The notes under the pieces: generated by a model
What the model was told of the DNA's origin: nothing
What the model saw: the letters and a program-made list of their open reading frames with translations, nothing else
The model's database searches: none
Program-made: the position numbers and the translations under genes
Shown here: piece by piece, positions 1 through 8,430 of the stretch
Layout of the letters: each line of letters begins with the position of its first letter
How positions within the stretch are numbered: the stretch's first letter is position 1
NCBI GenBank assembly: GCA_021604765.1
Contig: BQJP01000009.1
Span: 1-64,000, forward strand
DNA: 64,000 nucleotides
Direction: 5' to 3'
DNA from: Thermodesulfobacteriota bacterium
GTDB taxonomy: Bacteria; Desulfobacterota_D; UBA1144; Nemesobacterales; UBA2774

Positions 1-1563
1 GTTCATATAAGGTTGAAAGGATTTTTCTATTGATTCAGAATAGGACTCTGCAAGAACGTTATTCTCTTCAAACTCTTTAATAAAATGGCGATCTACATAA
101 TCTTTCATTGATATGCCAACTGTCCAGTCCTGGATTACCAGAGGAATTTGTTTTGGATTTGTCAATGGGAGTGTTCTAAGAAAATGGTAAACCCTACGCG
201 GGCCACCTTTTAGAATGCCGCTCTTCATAAATTTTCCAAATGCACTGGCTTGGTCTTTTAGTGTGTATGTGCTTTTGAATATCGGATTTTTTAGATGATC
301 CATTTTGTTATTAATTCTGTCTGCAATAGTTTTATCATCCAGGAGCTTGTAGTAGAGATTACGGTAACCTTCCACCATATCCTCATATGACATCTGTTTG
401 GGAATCATATTGGTGCCTAATTTAGTATTATCAGTGCCACTAGCTTCTTTAATCAGTCTGCCATCTTTTTCCAGCCTTTCGTAAAGTGGTGTTTTAGGCA
501 CTGCGGTTAATAGTCCGATCATTGCAGCCTGAATGCCCGAATTCTGTATGAAATTATACTGCAGATCAAAGGTTTTGACGGTGTCATTGTCAAAGCCGAT
601 AATGAACCCCGCTAGGACTTCAATTCCATAGGAGTAAACGTGTTGAATTGAAGACAAAATATCTGAACGTGTGTTTTGGAATTTCAAGGTTTCTTTCAGG
701 CTTTCTTCATCGGGGGATTCTATCCCGATAAATACCCAACCAAAATTGGCCCCTTTAAAAAGTTCTAAGAGCTCATCATCTTGAGCGAGATTTAACGAAG
801 CCTCCGTTCCAAAAAGAAACTGGTAGTCGTGCTCTAATTGATAGTCTCTCAAATAAGACATTAGTTTTTTAGCTTGTGGTTTATTGCCTATCAAATTATC
901 ATCAACAAAAAATACATTTGTTACATTTAACTTTCTTAGTTCATCCAATTCTTTACCGACTTGTTCAAATGATTTTATTCTCGGCTTGCGCCCAAACATT
1001 ACAATAATGTCACAGAATTCACAGCGGTATGGACAGCCTCGTGAAAACTGCAAGCTCACTGCTTGGTATCTTTCTATATTTAATAGATCAAATCGGGGAG
1101 TTGGTGAGTCCTCAAGTGAAACTTCTCCTTTTTCATGATAAAGGGTCTTGTGGCTGTTTGATTCAAAGTCTTGGCAGAATTCTTTCCATATATACTCTGC
1201 CTCACCTGCAATTACAACATCAGCCAAGGATTCATAGTACTCAGGACATAGTGATGCATAGCTACCACCTGCTACAACAAAATGTCCTTGGTTTCTATAG
1301 AACTTTAGTAATTCGCTTTGCCGTTTGAATTGAACGCCCATACCACATATGCCAATGATATCAGCTTTTGGGTTTAAGGGGATTGATTCTATATTTTCAT
1401 CCACTATTTCAATATCCCAGTCTTGGGGTGTTAGAGCCGCCAATGTTGCTAAACCCAGTGGTGGATTTATGGTTCTGATATCATTTGGCATGATATTATC
1501 TACAGCCCATTTAAAACTCCAAAAACTTTCAGGAAATCTTGGGTTAATTAATAGTAATTTCAT
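1..1563 (-). CDS. B12-binding radical SAM protein, 3' end cut by window
   Basis: The reading frame is open from an ATG at 1561-1563 to the window edge (521 codons, no stop), so the C-terminus is missing. The N-terminal part resembles a cobalamin-binding Rossmann domain (start MKLLLINPRFPESFW). The middle carries the radical SAM cluster motif CPYRCEFC, a CxxxCxxC that binds the 4Fe-4S cluster. The region after the SAM barrel (LLTAVPKTPLYERL and following) resembles the DUF4070 tail of hopanoid-type B12 radical SAM enzymes such as HpnR/HpnJ. A GGGGTG ribosome site precedes the start. Family membership is clear. The substrate cannot be read from sequence; methyl transfer or carbon-skeleton chemistry on a lipid is possible. 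It stands alone here, divergent from the hemolysin III gene. Confidence 0.85.
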   Translation of the reverse strand, partial: MKLLLINPRFPESFWSFKWAVDNIMPNDIRTINPPLGLATLAALTPQDWDIEIVDENIESIPLNPKADIIGICGMGVQFKRQSELLKFYRNQGHFVVAGGSYASLCPEYYESLADVVIAGEAEYIWKEFCQDFESNSHKTLYHEKGEVSLEDSPTPRFDLLNIERYQAVSLQFSRGCPYRCEFCDIIVMFGRKPRIKSFEQVGKELDELRKLNVTNVFFVDDNLIGNKPQAKKLMSYLRDYQLEHDYQFLFGTEASLNLAQDDELLELFKGANFGWVFIGIESPDEESLKETLKFQNTRSDILSSIQHVYSYGIEVLAGFIIGFDNDTVKTFDLQYNFIQNSGIQAAMIGLLTAVPKTPLYERLEKDGRLIKEASGTDNTKLGTNMIPKQMSYEDMVEGYRNLYYKLLDDKTIADRINNKMDHLKNPIFKSTYTLKDQASAFGKFMKSGILKGGPRRVYHFLRTLPLTNPKQIPLVIQDWTVGISMKDYVDRHFIKEFEENNVLAESYSESIEKSFQPYMN

Positions 1564-1746
1564 ATTCACCCCGTTTGATGATAGCTTCCGACATTCTATA
1601 GTGATTCTAGATTATTTTATTCTTATAATCAATACACTTTATATCTGTATTAACTTGCTTGTGGGATCGAATAAATATAAACTAGCAAGGAATTTTTATC
1701 ACTTAGAGCATACAAATGGCAAACAGAAGTATAATATTTGGTTGAA

Positions 1747-2424
1747 ATGACAGTTAAAAATCCAGAAATATTCCTTAAGATAGCTAGAGAACCGATGAGT
1801 GCTTTAACACATTTTATTGCATTCGTAGGAGCTTTGTTCGGTCTCGTGGTGCTGTTATATATCTCTATCTACCCGGTAGTTAAACCCCTTCATATTATTA
1901 CATTTTCTATATTCGGGTTGGGAATGATGATGGTCTATGCTGCAAGCACTATTTATCATACTTTGTATCTATCTGAGAAGGGTATAAAGAGGCTAAAAAA
2001 GATTGATCATAAGATGATATTTGTGTTTATAGCTTCTACTTATACTCCAATATGTCTTATTGCGTTAAAAGGGTTTTGGGGTTGGAGTTTGTTGGCTATT
2101 ATCTGGGGGCTAGCAATAATAGGAATACTAATAAAAATCTTCTGGATTCATGCTCCAAGATGGTTTTCTTCCATAATTTATGTGGTTGCCGGCTGGATTG
2201 CTCTAATTTACCTTTTTCCTTTGATTGATGCACTGGGCACTGCAGGTTCCTTGTGGTTATTTATAGGAGGAGGCTTTTATACAATTGGTGCAGTGGTCTA
2301 TGCTATTGGCAAACCTGACCCTTTGCCCGGATTCTTTGGCTTTCATGAGGTCTTTCATATTTTTATTATGATAGGAAGCGCTATGCACTTTTGGCTTATG
2401 TATGAATATGTATCTAAGTTTTAA
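1747..2424 (+). CDS. Hemolysin III family membrane protein (YqfA/PAQR type)
   Basis: A seven-helix membrane protein of about 225 residues, the usual size for the Hly-III/PAQR family. Family landmarks are HFIAFVGALFGL near the N-terminus, ASTIYHTLY, DHKMIFVFIASTYTP, and the closing FHEVFHIFIMIGSAMHFW. The His and Asp of these motifs are expected to bind a metal at the cytoplasmic side. The physiological role in bacteria is poorly defined; the haemolysin name is historical. I chose ATG at 1747 over a TTG at 1738. There is no ribosome site, but a TATAAT lies at 1730-1735, eleven bases before the ATG, so the message may be leaderless. Confidence 0.88.
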   Translation: MTVKNPEIFLKIAREPMSALTHFIAFVGALFGLVVLLYISIYPVVKPLHIITFSIFGLGMMMVYAASTIYHTLYLSEKGIKRLKKIDHKMIFVFIASTYTPICLIALKGFWGWSLLAIIWGLAIIGILIKIFWIHAPRWFSSIIYVVAGWIALIYLFPLIDALGTAGSLWLFIGGGFYTIGAVVYAIGKPDPLPGFFGFHEVFHIFIMIGSAMHFWLMYEYVSKF

Positions 2425-2431
2425 ATAGTCT

Positions 2432-2917
2432 TTATGTTTTAATCAAAGGCTCAGCAGATATAACAATTCCCGTCTGATCTGAATAGATAAATTCCCCAGG
2501 GTTAAAAGTGACACCGCCAAAGGTAATTGGAATGTTTATTTCTCCCACGCCTTTTCTTTGAGTCTTAAGAGGAATTGAGTTTAGAGCCTTAACACCTATC
2601 TCCATAGAATTAATTGGCTCAACATCCCTGATACTTCCGAAAATAATGAATCCTTCCCATTCATTATTTAGTGCTGATTCGGCTATTAAATCTCCCAAAA
2701 GAGCCTTATTTAATGAGCCCCCTCCATCAATAACCATAACCTTGCCCTCTCCATTAATTCCAGCACTTTCTTTCACTCGAGAATTGTCTTCAAAACATTT
2801 CACAGTGAAAATTTCACCCCCAAACGAGGTTTTGCCACCGTAGTTTCTAAAAATTGGATCTACAATTCTTACTAAATCCGGATAAGCATCGCACAAGTCG
2901 GGTGTAGATATATTCAT
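2432..2917 (-). CDS. rraA: RraA family protein (RNase E regulator RraA / aldolase fold)
   Basis: 161 residues, the same length as E. coli RraA and alignable end to end. Shared blocks include the opening STPDLCDAY, NYGGKTSFGGEIFTVKCFEDN, VIDGGGSLNKALLGD, NEWEGFIIFGSIRD and ITFGGVTFNPGEFIY. The fold is also used by 4-hydroxy-4-methyl-2-oxoglutarate aldolases; the R and D of GSIRD belong to that metal/substrate site. Similarity to the RraA branch is strong, so control of RNase E-type degradosomes is the likely role. A GGAG ribosome site precedes ATG 2917. It runs in the same direction as sixA 46 bases upstream and may share its transcript. Confidence 0.85.
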   Translation of the reverse strand: MNISTPDLCDAYPDLVRIVDPIFRNYGGKTSFGGEIFTVKCFEDNSRVKESAGINGEGKVMVIDGGGSLNKALLGDLIAESALNNEWEGFIIFGSIRDVEPINSMEIGVKALNSIPLKTQRKGVGEINIPITFGGVTFNPGEFIYSDQTGIVISAEPLIKT

Positions 2918-2963
2918 TTTCTATGCTCCATAGAATCTTTGTCTTAAGTTTCTGATGTAAATG

Positions 2964-3482
2964 TTACTTAGATTTTTTCTTCCATAATTTTTTGGGATAA
3001 CCAAAGCTTACTAGTCTAGCGCTGTTTCCCCCCACTTTCTTCCATGAGTCTATTGAGAATTCTAATACTGCTACTCCACACGTAGGGATATTATCGATAT
3101 TAGATCCCGAAAGAAAATTTGTAAGATCTGTGATTGCAGGGTTATGTCCTACTATCATAACCTTGTTATATGAGTCTCTGATCGATTTAATTACATTTAA
3201 TAACTCTTCAGAGCTGAAAGTATATATGTCATCTTCGGCAATTATTTCAGAAGGTTTAATTCCAATCTTGACAGAAATTAACCTCGCTGTAGTTAACGCC
3301 CTGAGACCCGAGCTTGAATATATAACTTCAGGCAATATTTTTTGTTTTGCCATATGATCGCCCATTTTGGGAGCGTCTTTATTGCCTCGTTTGTTAAGAG
3401 GTCTCTGTATGTCATTTAAAGTAGCGTCACTCCAGCTAGACTTCGCATGTCTTACCAAAATTAATGTTTTTTGTTTTGCCAT
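2964..3482 (-). CDS. sixA: Phosphohistidine phosphatase SixA family
   Basis: 172 residues of the histidine phosphatase superfamily. The phosphate-binding RHAK motif (LILVRHAKSSW) is at the N-terminus and the second catalytic histidine is in VGHNPAITDL. SixA removes phosphate from phosphohistidine proteins; in E. coli it acts on the nitrogen-related PTS phosphocarrier NPr. That fits the presence of PtsP and an HPr elsewhere in this window, though the link is inference. The basic C-terminal tail (YPKKLWKKKSK) is typical of close homologues. The start ATG 3482 has only a weak ribosome site. Confidence 0.85.
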   Translation of the reverse strand: MAKQKTLILVRHAKSSWSDATLNDIQRPLNKRGNKDAPKMGDHMAKQKILPEVIYSSSGLRALTTARLISVKIGIKPSEIIAEDDIYTFSSEELLNVIKSIRDSYNKVMIVGHNPAITDLTNFLSGSNIDNIPTCGVAVLEFSIDSWKKVGGNSARLVSFGYPKKLWKKKSK

Positions 3483-3530
3483 TAGCTATGAACCATTTTA
3501 CCTATCTAAAAAATGTGTACAAATAGATCA

Positions 3531-4019
3531 TTATGACCAAGGTTCCCTATAGTAATAAACAAAATTTGCAACTTTAGGACGTTCTGTCCATCCTAGCTTT
3601 TTATAAAATCCAGCTTTGTAGGAGGGCTTTTCCTTGCCGTTAGTAAGCATGAGCCTCATACATCCTCTCTTCTCCCCTTCATCCATAACGTACTTAACGA
3701 GAGCACTCCCTGCGCCTTTACCGCTCGCAGAAGGACTAACAAATACATCGGACACATAACCTTCCCAGCTTCCCAACATTACAAACGGAACCCAGTGAAC
3801 GTTGGTAAATCCTATTACTTTATTCTCTTCATCAACAGCTACGATGATCGTATGTCCGTCAGGGTCCTGATTACAGTGAATAATAAGATCTTTAATAGGA
3901 GAAGACACCTCTTCAATAAGCATATTATTTCGTCTTTCTGACCAACCTATCTCTCTTAAAATTTCAGCCATGCTAACAGCGTCTTCTTTTTGAGCCAACC
4001 TTATAATTACATTTGCCAT
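3531..4019 (-). CDS. GNAT family N-acetyltransferase
   Basis: 162 residues with the GNAT layout: strand/helix start VIIRLAQKEDAVSMAEIL, a central VSDVFVSPSASGKGAGSALV segment that supplies the acetyl-CoA binding motif (RxxGxG variant, here SGKGAG), and a C-terminal AGFYKKLGW. The acyl acceptor is unknown. The open frame extends upstream to 4325, but that part overlaps the divergent yceI gene. ATG 4019 has a good GAGGAG ribosome site and matches the family start, so I chose it. It is divergent from yceI. Confidence 0.88.
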   Translation of the reverse strand: MANVIIRLAQKEDAVSMAEILREIGWSERRNNMLIEEVSSPIKDLIIHCNQDPDGHTIIVAVDEENKVIGFTNVHWVPFVMLGSWEGYVSDVFVSPSASGKGAGSALVKYVMDEGEKRGCMRLMLTNGKEKPSYKAGFYKKLGWTERPKVANFVYYYREPWS

Positions 4020-4164
4020 ATAGACTCCTCTTATCAAATTTAAATACAGAATATCAAATATTTGTAGAAAGGGAAAAAATGTATGGTACTTTTGAATCTT
4101 AGAATAACCATATTCATCAAATAGATTAATTGATGACAACTCATAATCTAAGGAGGCAGTTCCT

Positions 4165-4779
4165 ATGAATTTTGTAAAGAGTACTTTATCTGTAGCAGTT
4201 ATTGCGTTTAGCTTTTTTGCTTTAAGTTTTTCACCTTCACAAGCTGAAGTAGCCGAATATGCCATAGACCCAGACCACAGCGCTGTAATTTTTAAAGTTA
4301 AACACTTAGCTATAAGTACAGTCACGGGACGTTTTGATTTATTTGAGGGTTCTTATAAATTCGATACTGAAAATATTGCAAACTCTAGTGTAGATACAAC
4401 TATCGTTGCTTCCAGTATTAATACCAATGAAAAAGACCGAGATGATCATTTAAAGTCTGATGATTTTTTGGATGTTGAAAAATACCCAAATATAACTTTC
4501 AAAAGTAAAGAGATAAAAAAAGTAGATGGCAGTGATTTTCAAATAGTGGGTGATCTTACTATTCACGGTGTTACTAAAGAAGTAATACTAGATGCTGTTT
4601 ATGAAGGTTCTGCTAAAGATCCTAGAGGCAATGAGAGGACAGGTTTCGTTGCTAATGGGAAAATTAATCGAAAAGATTTTGGTATGACATGGAATAAAGC
4701 ACTTGAGCTAGGCGGAGTTGTAGTTGGTGAAGAAGTCAGAATTACTTTGGAAGTACAAGGTATTCGTAATAAAAGCTAA
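4165..4779 (+). CDS. YceI family periplasmic lipid-binding protein
   Basis: 204 residues with a clear signal peptide: basic start, hydrophobic core AVIAFSFFALSFS, cleavage after SQA. The mature part has the YceI lipocalin-like pattern: EYAIDPDHSAVIFKVKHLAISTVTGRF, DVEKYPNITFKSK, GDLTIHGVTKEV and NRKDFGMTWN. YceI proteins bind long polyisoprenoids or amphiphiles in the periplasm; the ligand here is unknown. AAGGAGG lies just before ATG 4165. The gene ends at a strong hairpin (4792-4829) shared with the convergent gene. Confidence 0.93.
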   Translation: MNFVKSTLSVAVIAFSFFALSFSPSQAEVAEYAIDPDHSAVIFKVKHLAISTVTGRFDLFEGSYKFDTENIANSSVDTTIVASSINTNEKDRDDHLKSDDFLDVEKYPNITFKSKEIKKVDGSDFQIVGDLTIHGVTKEVILDAVYEGSAKDPRGNERTGFVANGKINRKDFGMTWNKALELGGVVVGEEVRITLEVQGIRNKS

Positions 4780-4791
4780 TAAATTTAAACA

Positions 4792-4829
4792 AATAGAAAG
4801 GCTAGCCCCTAAAAGCTAGCCTTTCTATT
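4792..4829. terminator. Bidirectional terminator hairpin
   Basis: A perfect 15-bp inverted repeat (AATAGAAAGGCTAGC and its complement at 4815-4829) with an 8-base loop. It lies between the convergent ends of yceI (stop 4779) and the 4835-5584 gene. There are A/T-rich edges on both sides but no long uninterrupted U tract, so termination in both directions is likely but not certain. Confidence 0.8.
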
Positions 4830-4834
4830 AATTG

Positions 4835-5584
4835 TTATTCCTTAGTTTCTTCAGCACTGTTTTCTTGTTGGATGCCATCTTCTTTAGTGCTTTCTTTTGG
4901 TTTGAACTCTAATTTGGGTGCCCCAACCTCTTGTTGTTGAAGCATTTGTCCAATATCAACAAATTCAATCTTAGCATCTCCCGTGTCGCAGGCATTAAAT
5001 CCTTCAGTCGAACCTCTGATAACTTCAGTTGCAATCTCACCACGTTCAACTCCGCCAATTGTTGATTCTGATTCTAGAATGATGCCGTCTTCTGTGATAC
5101 AAGTTTTTTGGAGTCCTTCCATTAGTTCCCAAACTTTACAACTGTTTCCTGCAATTTTCTTTTCTCCAACCACCTTGCCGCCCATTTTCTCTAATAGTGC
5201 CAAGTTAAATTCTTTGGGTGTTTTAGCATTAAGAGATTCTAATAAACTTTTATAAATCGGATTTAACATTTTTGTGCCTGTATTCTTAGTCGTATCTACT
5301 GAGATTACATACTGTTCCCCGTCTTCCATCAAAGAGATAGTTTTCTGATCTCCAATGATCTGCATAACACATTTGCCCCAGTCCTGAGAATAGACCACTT
5401 TTTGTCCTTTCTGAGCACCACTTAAATCATATTTAATACTATAATCTTTAACCTCGTGAAATTTTTCTTCAGGATCGTTACCTTTTTGCTGAGAGCATGA
5501 TATTGCAAAAGGAATCAATACAAATACTAATATCGTTAAATTAAACATTTTGAATTTATTAGATACCATGAATTTTCTAAACAT
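4835..5584 (-). CDS. Predicted lipoprotein, DUF4412-like, paralogue A
   Basis: 249 residues. The N-terminus has a hydrophobic run ending PFAISC, a plausible lipobox with the lipidated Cys followed by SQQK. The middle (YSIKYDLSGAQKGQKVVYSQD, ISLMEDGEQYVISVD, TGTKMLNPIYKSL, EKMGGKVVGEKKIAGNSCKVWEL, TCITEDGIILESE) is clearly homologous to the next gene. The GxxxCxxWxL block resembles DUF4412 proteins, whose function is unknown. A Glu/Lys/Gln-rich tail of about 40 residues is missing from its paralogue. It is probably co-transcribed with the gene at 5629-6300, 44 bases upstream. Confidence 0.75.
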   Translation of the reverse strand: MFRKFMVSNKFKMFNLTILVFVLIPFAISCSQQKGNDPEEKFHEVKDYSIKYDLSGAQKGQKVVYSQDWGKCVMQIIGDQKTISLMEDGEQYVISVDTTKNTGTKMLNPIYKSLLESLNAKTPKEFNLALLEKMGGKVVGEKKIAGNSCKVWELMEGLQKTCITEDGIILESESTIGGVERGEIATEVIRGSTEGFNACDTGDAKIEFVDIGQMLQQQEVGAPKLEFKPKESTKEDGIQQENSAEETKE

Positions 5585-5628
5585 TGATTGTCTCCATATA
5601 AATTATTAAGTGGTTTTTCATAGTCAGA

Positions 5629-6300
5629 TTATTGTCCCATAATTTGACTCATGTCTATTTCCTTTATTTTTGCATCTCCAATTTCACAAATACCTTCGGG
5701 GCCAGGGTCATTTCTCCTAATTTCTGTTGCAACCTCAGTTATTGATATGCCTGCCATATCGGCGCCAGATTCAACTGATATTAGGTCTTCCGTTACGCAA
5801 GTATTAGCTCCTCCCATAAGGGTCCATTCTGTGCATTTCTCACCAATTACTGTTTTTTCCCCAACTATTTTGCCTCCCATCTTTTTCATAAATTCTTCGC
5901 TAAATTCTTTGGGATTTTTTCCTTCCATGTCAGTGGCTAAACTTTTGTACATAGGGTTCTTCATTTTAGTTCCTGTGTTGTCATCAAGGTTTATGGTTAT
6001 TATCCACTGATCGCCATCTTCAAGCATAGTTATTACCTTTTCATTTTTTTTAACCGAATTTCCCAAAATATTCATTTCAGATGTTTCAATCCAACACTGT
6101 TTTCTGCCATAATCTTGTGATGTATGCAGTTTAGTTCCAGTTGTATTTCCACTAAGCTCATAACTAACGGAGTAGTTTTTTAGTGGATGCATTTTCTGCT
6201 GTGCGAATGTATCAGTACTAAAAGATGAAACAAAAAAAGTTGAGAAAATAATAATTCCTAACCTAATTGTTAGATGATATTTGTATGTTGATATAATCAT
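5629..6300 (-). CDS. Exported protein, DUF4412-like, paralogue B
   Basis: 223 residues with a signal peptide (hydrophobic IIIFSTFFVSSFS, likely cleavage after TFA) and no lipobox. It shares the body of its downstream neighbour: YSVSYELSGNTTGTKL, ITMLEDGDQWIITIN, NTGTKMKNPMYKSL, KKMGGKIVGEKTVIGEKCTEWTL, NTCVTEDLISVES and ITEVATEIRR. Six Cys are present (CWI, KCTEW, TCVT, ICEIG among them), so disulfides are possible. AGGAG precedes ATG 6300. The pair arose by tandem duplication, with one copy gaining or losing lipidation. Function unknown. Confidence 0.75.
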   Translation of the reverse strand: MIISTYKYHLTIRLGIIIFSTFFVSSFSTDTFAQQKMHPLKNYSVSYELSGNTTGTKLHTSQDYGRKQCWIETSEMNILGNSVKKNEKVITMLEDGDQWIITINLDDNTGTKMKNPMYKSLATDMEGKNPKEFSEEFMKKMGGKIVGEKTVIGEKCTEWTLMGGANTCVTEDLISVESGADMAGISITEVATEIRRNDPGPEGICEIGDAKIKEIDMSQIMGQ

Positions 6301-6487
6301 ATAAGATCTCCTAGAATTAAAATTTTTGTAATAGTTATTAGAATCTAAACATTATAGACCTATGGTTATTGAAATCAATGTACTACTCCTCGTTAATTAG
6401 GCAATAGGAATTTCACGAAACTTAGTTGAATTCTGTTGACATTGGTCTATAATTCCATAATTAAGTTGTAAAGTTTTATATAATCTC

Positions 6488-6820
6488 ATGAAATCTACTA
6501 TACAAGAATATAACAAATCACCGATTTTAATATCTTGTAGTTGTGTTCTTTCTTTAATATTAATCCTACAATTATCTATACCTGGATTTGTTTTCGCCTT
6601 AGGGGCAGATAGCCACTGTGCTCTAAGTAGTCCTGGTCATGAATCCTCTCCAGCTTCAATTCTTTGCATAAAAGATGTGGAAGACGAGAGTATAAATTTT
6701 TCTTCTAAATTCTTAAGTGTGTTCAGTTTTGGTGAATCAAAATTCTTTTCACACAATAACGACTTACCAAATAACTATATACACTGCCAACTTCATTCAA
6801 GATCTCCACCCGGTATTTAA
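6488..6820 (+). CDS. Small secreted protein, unknown function
   Basis: 110 residues. A hydrophobic segment (ILISCSCVLSLILILQLSIPGFVFA) looks like a signal peptide with cleavage near FALG/ADS. The mature part is about 70 residues, has Cys in SHCALSS, ILCIKD and IHCQLH plus several His, and ends in HSRSPPGI. I recall short proteins ending in HSRAPP-like tails next to transport genes, but cannot name a family. It lies 119 bases upstream of trkH on the same strand and may share its transcript. No strong ribosome site is visible. It could be a non-coding frame, but the signal peptide argues for a gene. Confidence 0.6.
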   Translation: MKSTIQEYNKSPILISCSCVLSLILILQLSIPGFVFALGADSHCALSSPGHESSPASILCIKDVEDESINFSSKFLSVFSFGESKFFSHNNDLPNNYIHCQLHSRSPPGI

Positions 6821-6939
6821 ATCCTCAATTTTCTTTCTTAGATAACAGAATTGTTTTATTAATTTCTGAATACTGATATTTAGCGTGTATTCACAATTCT
6901 AACTTTTTTGTATTTAGCACCAAACTCGGAGCGTACAAA

Positions 6940-8397
6940 ATGAATTTTAAATTAATTTTTCATATAGTCGGTACTTTCTTAAAGTTTTTTGGTTTATTGC
7001 TGTTTATACCTGCAATCTGTTCTTTGATTTATAAAGATGGAGATTTACATATTTTTATTACAACTGCTGTCGTTACGGTTATCTCAGGGCTATTGTTAGA
7101 GATATTGTGCCGTGAATCAATAGAGGTAAAAGAATTAAACAGAAAGGAAGCATTCTTTATAGCACTATCTTGCTGGATTGTGGCAAGCGTTTTTGGGGCA
7201 ATTCCCTATTTTCTAATGCCAATTTTTTCAAGCCCTATTGATGCACTCTTTGAATCTATATCTGGCTATACAACGACAGGGGCAACAATACTTACTGAAA
7301 TAGAAAGTCTCCCTCATGGGATTTTGTTCTATAGAAGTTTTACTCAGTGGTTGGGAGGTATGGGGATTATCGTGCTCGGCATTGCAATACTCCCAAAGCT
7401 ATCAGTTGGGGGCGTTCAGTTGATGGGTACCGAATCACCGGGGCCTATTATGGAAAAGATTACTCCCAAGATTGCAGAGACTGCAAAAAAACTCTGGTTT
7501 GTCTATATAGCTTTATCTTTGTTGTTAATTGTTTTGCTTTTGTTATCTGACATGCCTATTTTTGATTCTATTGTTACGTCTTTTAGTACACTATCAACTG
7601 GCGGATTTTCTATTAAAAACTCTAGTATTGAGGGATATAATAGTTCTTTGATTGAAGCTATTATTACTTTATTTATGTTCCTTGCCGGAATTAACTTTCT
7701 TGTGCATTACTACGCTTTCACCGGAAAATTTTCAAAAATAGCAAAAAATTCCGAACTGAAATTCTATGCATTATTAGCTGTTTTCTTTGTTTTAGTAGTT
7801 AGCGTTGATTTGTGGAGTCATCATTATCCTAATTATTTTGATGCTCTCAGGCATTCCTCTTTTCAAGTAGTTTCAATCCTAACTACAACAGGATTTAATT
7901 CTGTAGATTTCGATATTTGGACCGAATTCTCTGTATTCTTACTGTTTGTTCTGATGTTCATTGGTGCTTGTTCCGGTTCTACATCTGGGTCGGTAAAGGT
8001 TCTTAGGATATTAATACTGATAAAAAATATTTTTGTACGAGAAATTAACAAGCTTGTTAAACCAAATGCGGTATTGTTGGTAAAGGTTAATAATAGAACT
8101 GTTCCAGAAGCCGTTATAGCAAGCGTTACAAGTTTTTTCCTCCTCTATATGCTGGTTTTTGTTGTATCTGTTCTGGTTATTTTAGCTGTTGAAGACATAT
8201 CCTTAATGGGTGCCTTATCAGCCTGCGCTGCTACTATCGGTAATGTGGGGCCAGGGTTTGAAGAAGTTGGAGCAACTCACAACTATGATTTTCTATCAGG
8301 ATTCTCTAAATTATGGCTGTGCCTACTAATGCTTTTAGGAAGACTTGAGTTATTTACGGTTTTTGTAATTTTCACACCGATATTTTGGAGGAAGTAA
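6940..8397 (+). CDS. trkH: TrkH family potassium uptake protein
   Basis: 485 residues, the usual TrkH length, with about ten to twelve membrane segments in four repeated M1-P-M2 units. The four pore filters are visible: SGYTTTGATIL, LSTGGFS, LTTTGFNS and IGNVGPG. TrkH moves K+ into the cell and normally needs the cytoplasmic NAD-binding TrkA gate, which is not in this window. GGAG precedes ATG 6940. The gene follows the small secreted protein at 6488-6820. Confidence 0.95.
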   Translation: MNFKLIFHIVGTFLKFFGLLLFIPAICSLIYKDGDLHIFITTAVVTVISGLLLEILCRESIEVKELNRKEAFFIALSCWIVASVFGAIPYFLMPIFSSPIDALFESISGYTTTGATILTEIESLPHGILFYRSFTQWLGGMGIIVLGIAILPKLSVGGVQLMGTESPGPIMEKITPKIAETAKKLWFVYIALSLLLIVLLLLSDMPIFDSIVTSFSTLSTGGFSIKNSSIEGYNSSLIEAIITLFMFLAGINFLVHYYAFTGKFSKIAKNSELKFYALLAVFFVLVVSVDLWSHHYPNYFDALRHSSFQVVSILTTTGFNSVDFDIWTEFSVFLLFVLMFIGACSGSTSGSVKVLRILILIKNIFVREINKLVKPNAVLLVKVNNRTVPEAVIASVTSFFLLYMLVFVVSVLVILAVEDISLMGALSACAATIGNVGPGFEEVGATHNYDFLSGFSKLWLCLLMLLGRLELFTVFVIFTPIFWRK

Positions 8398-8430
8398 TCG
8401 TATGAATACTCCAGATTGATATGGAGTATC

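Noticed and set aside
3531-4325. Long reading frame of the GNAT gene extending upstream to 4325
   Set aside because: The first 300 bases overlap divergent yceI and its signal peptide. The family start and a GAGGAG site support 4019.
4983-6010. Plus-strand frames opposite both DUF4412-like genes (4983-5255 and 5651-6010)
   Set aside because: They look alike only because the minus-strand genes are paralogues; no ribosome sites or family features.
6436-6453. TTGACA followed by TATAAT upstream of the small secreted gene
   Set aside because: The spacer is only 6 bases, far too short for a promoter, and no -10 match fits at 16-18 bases.
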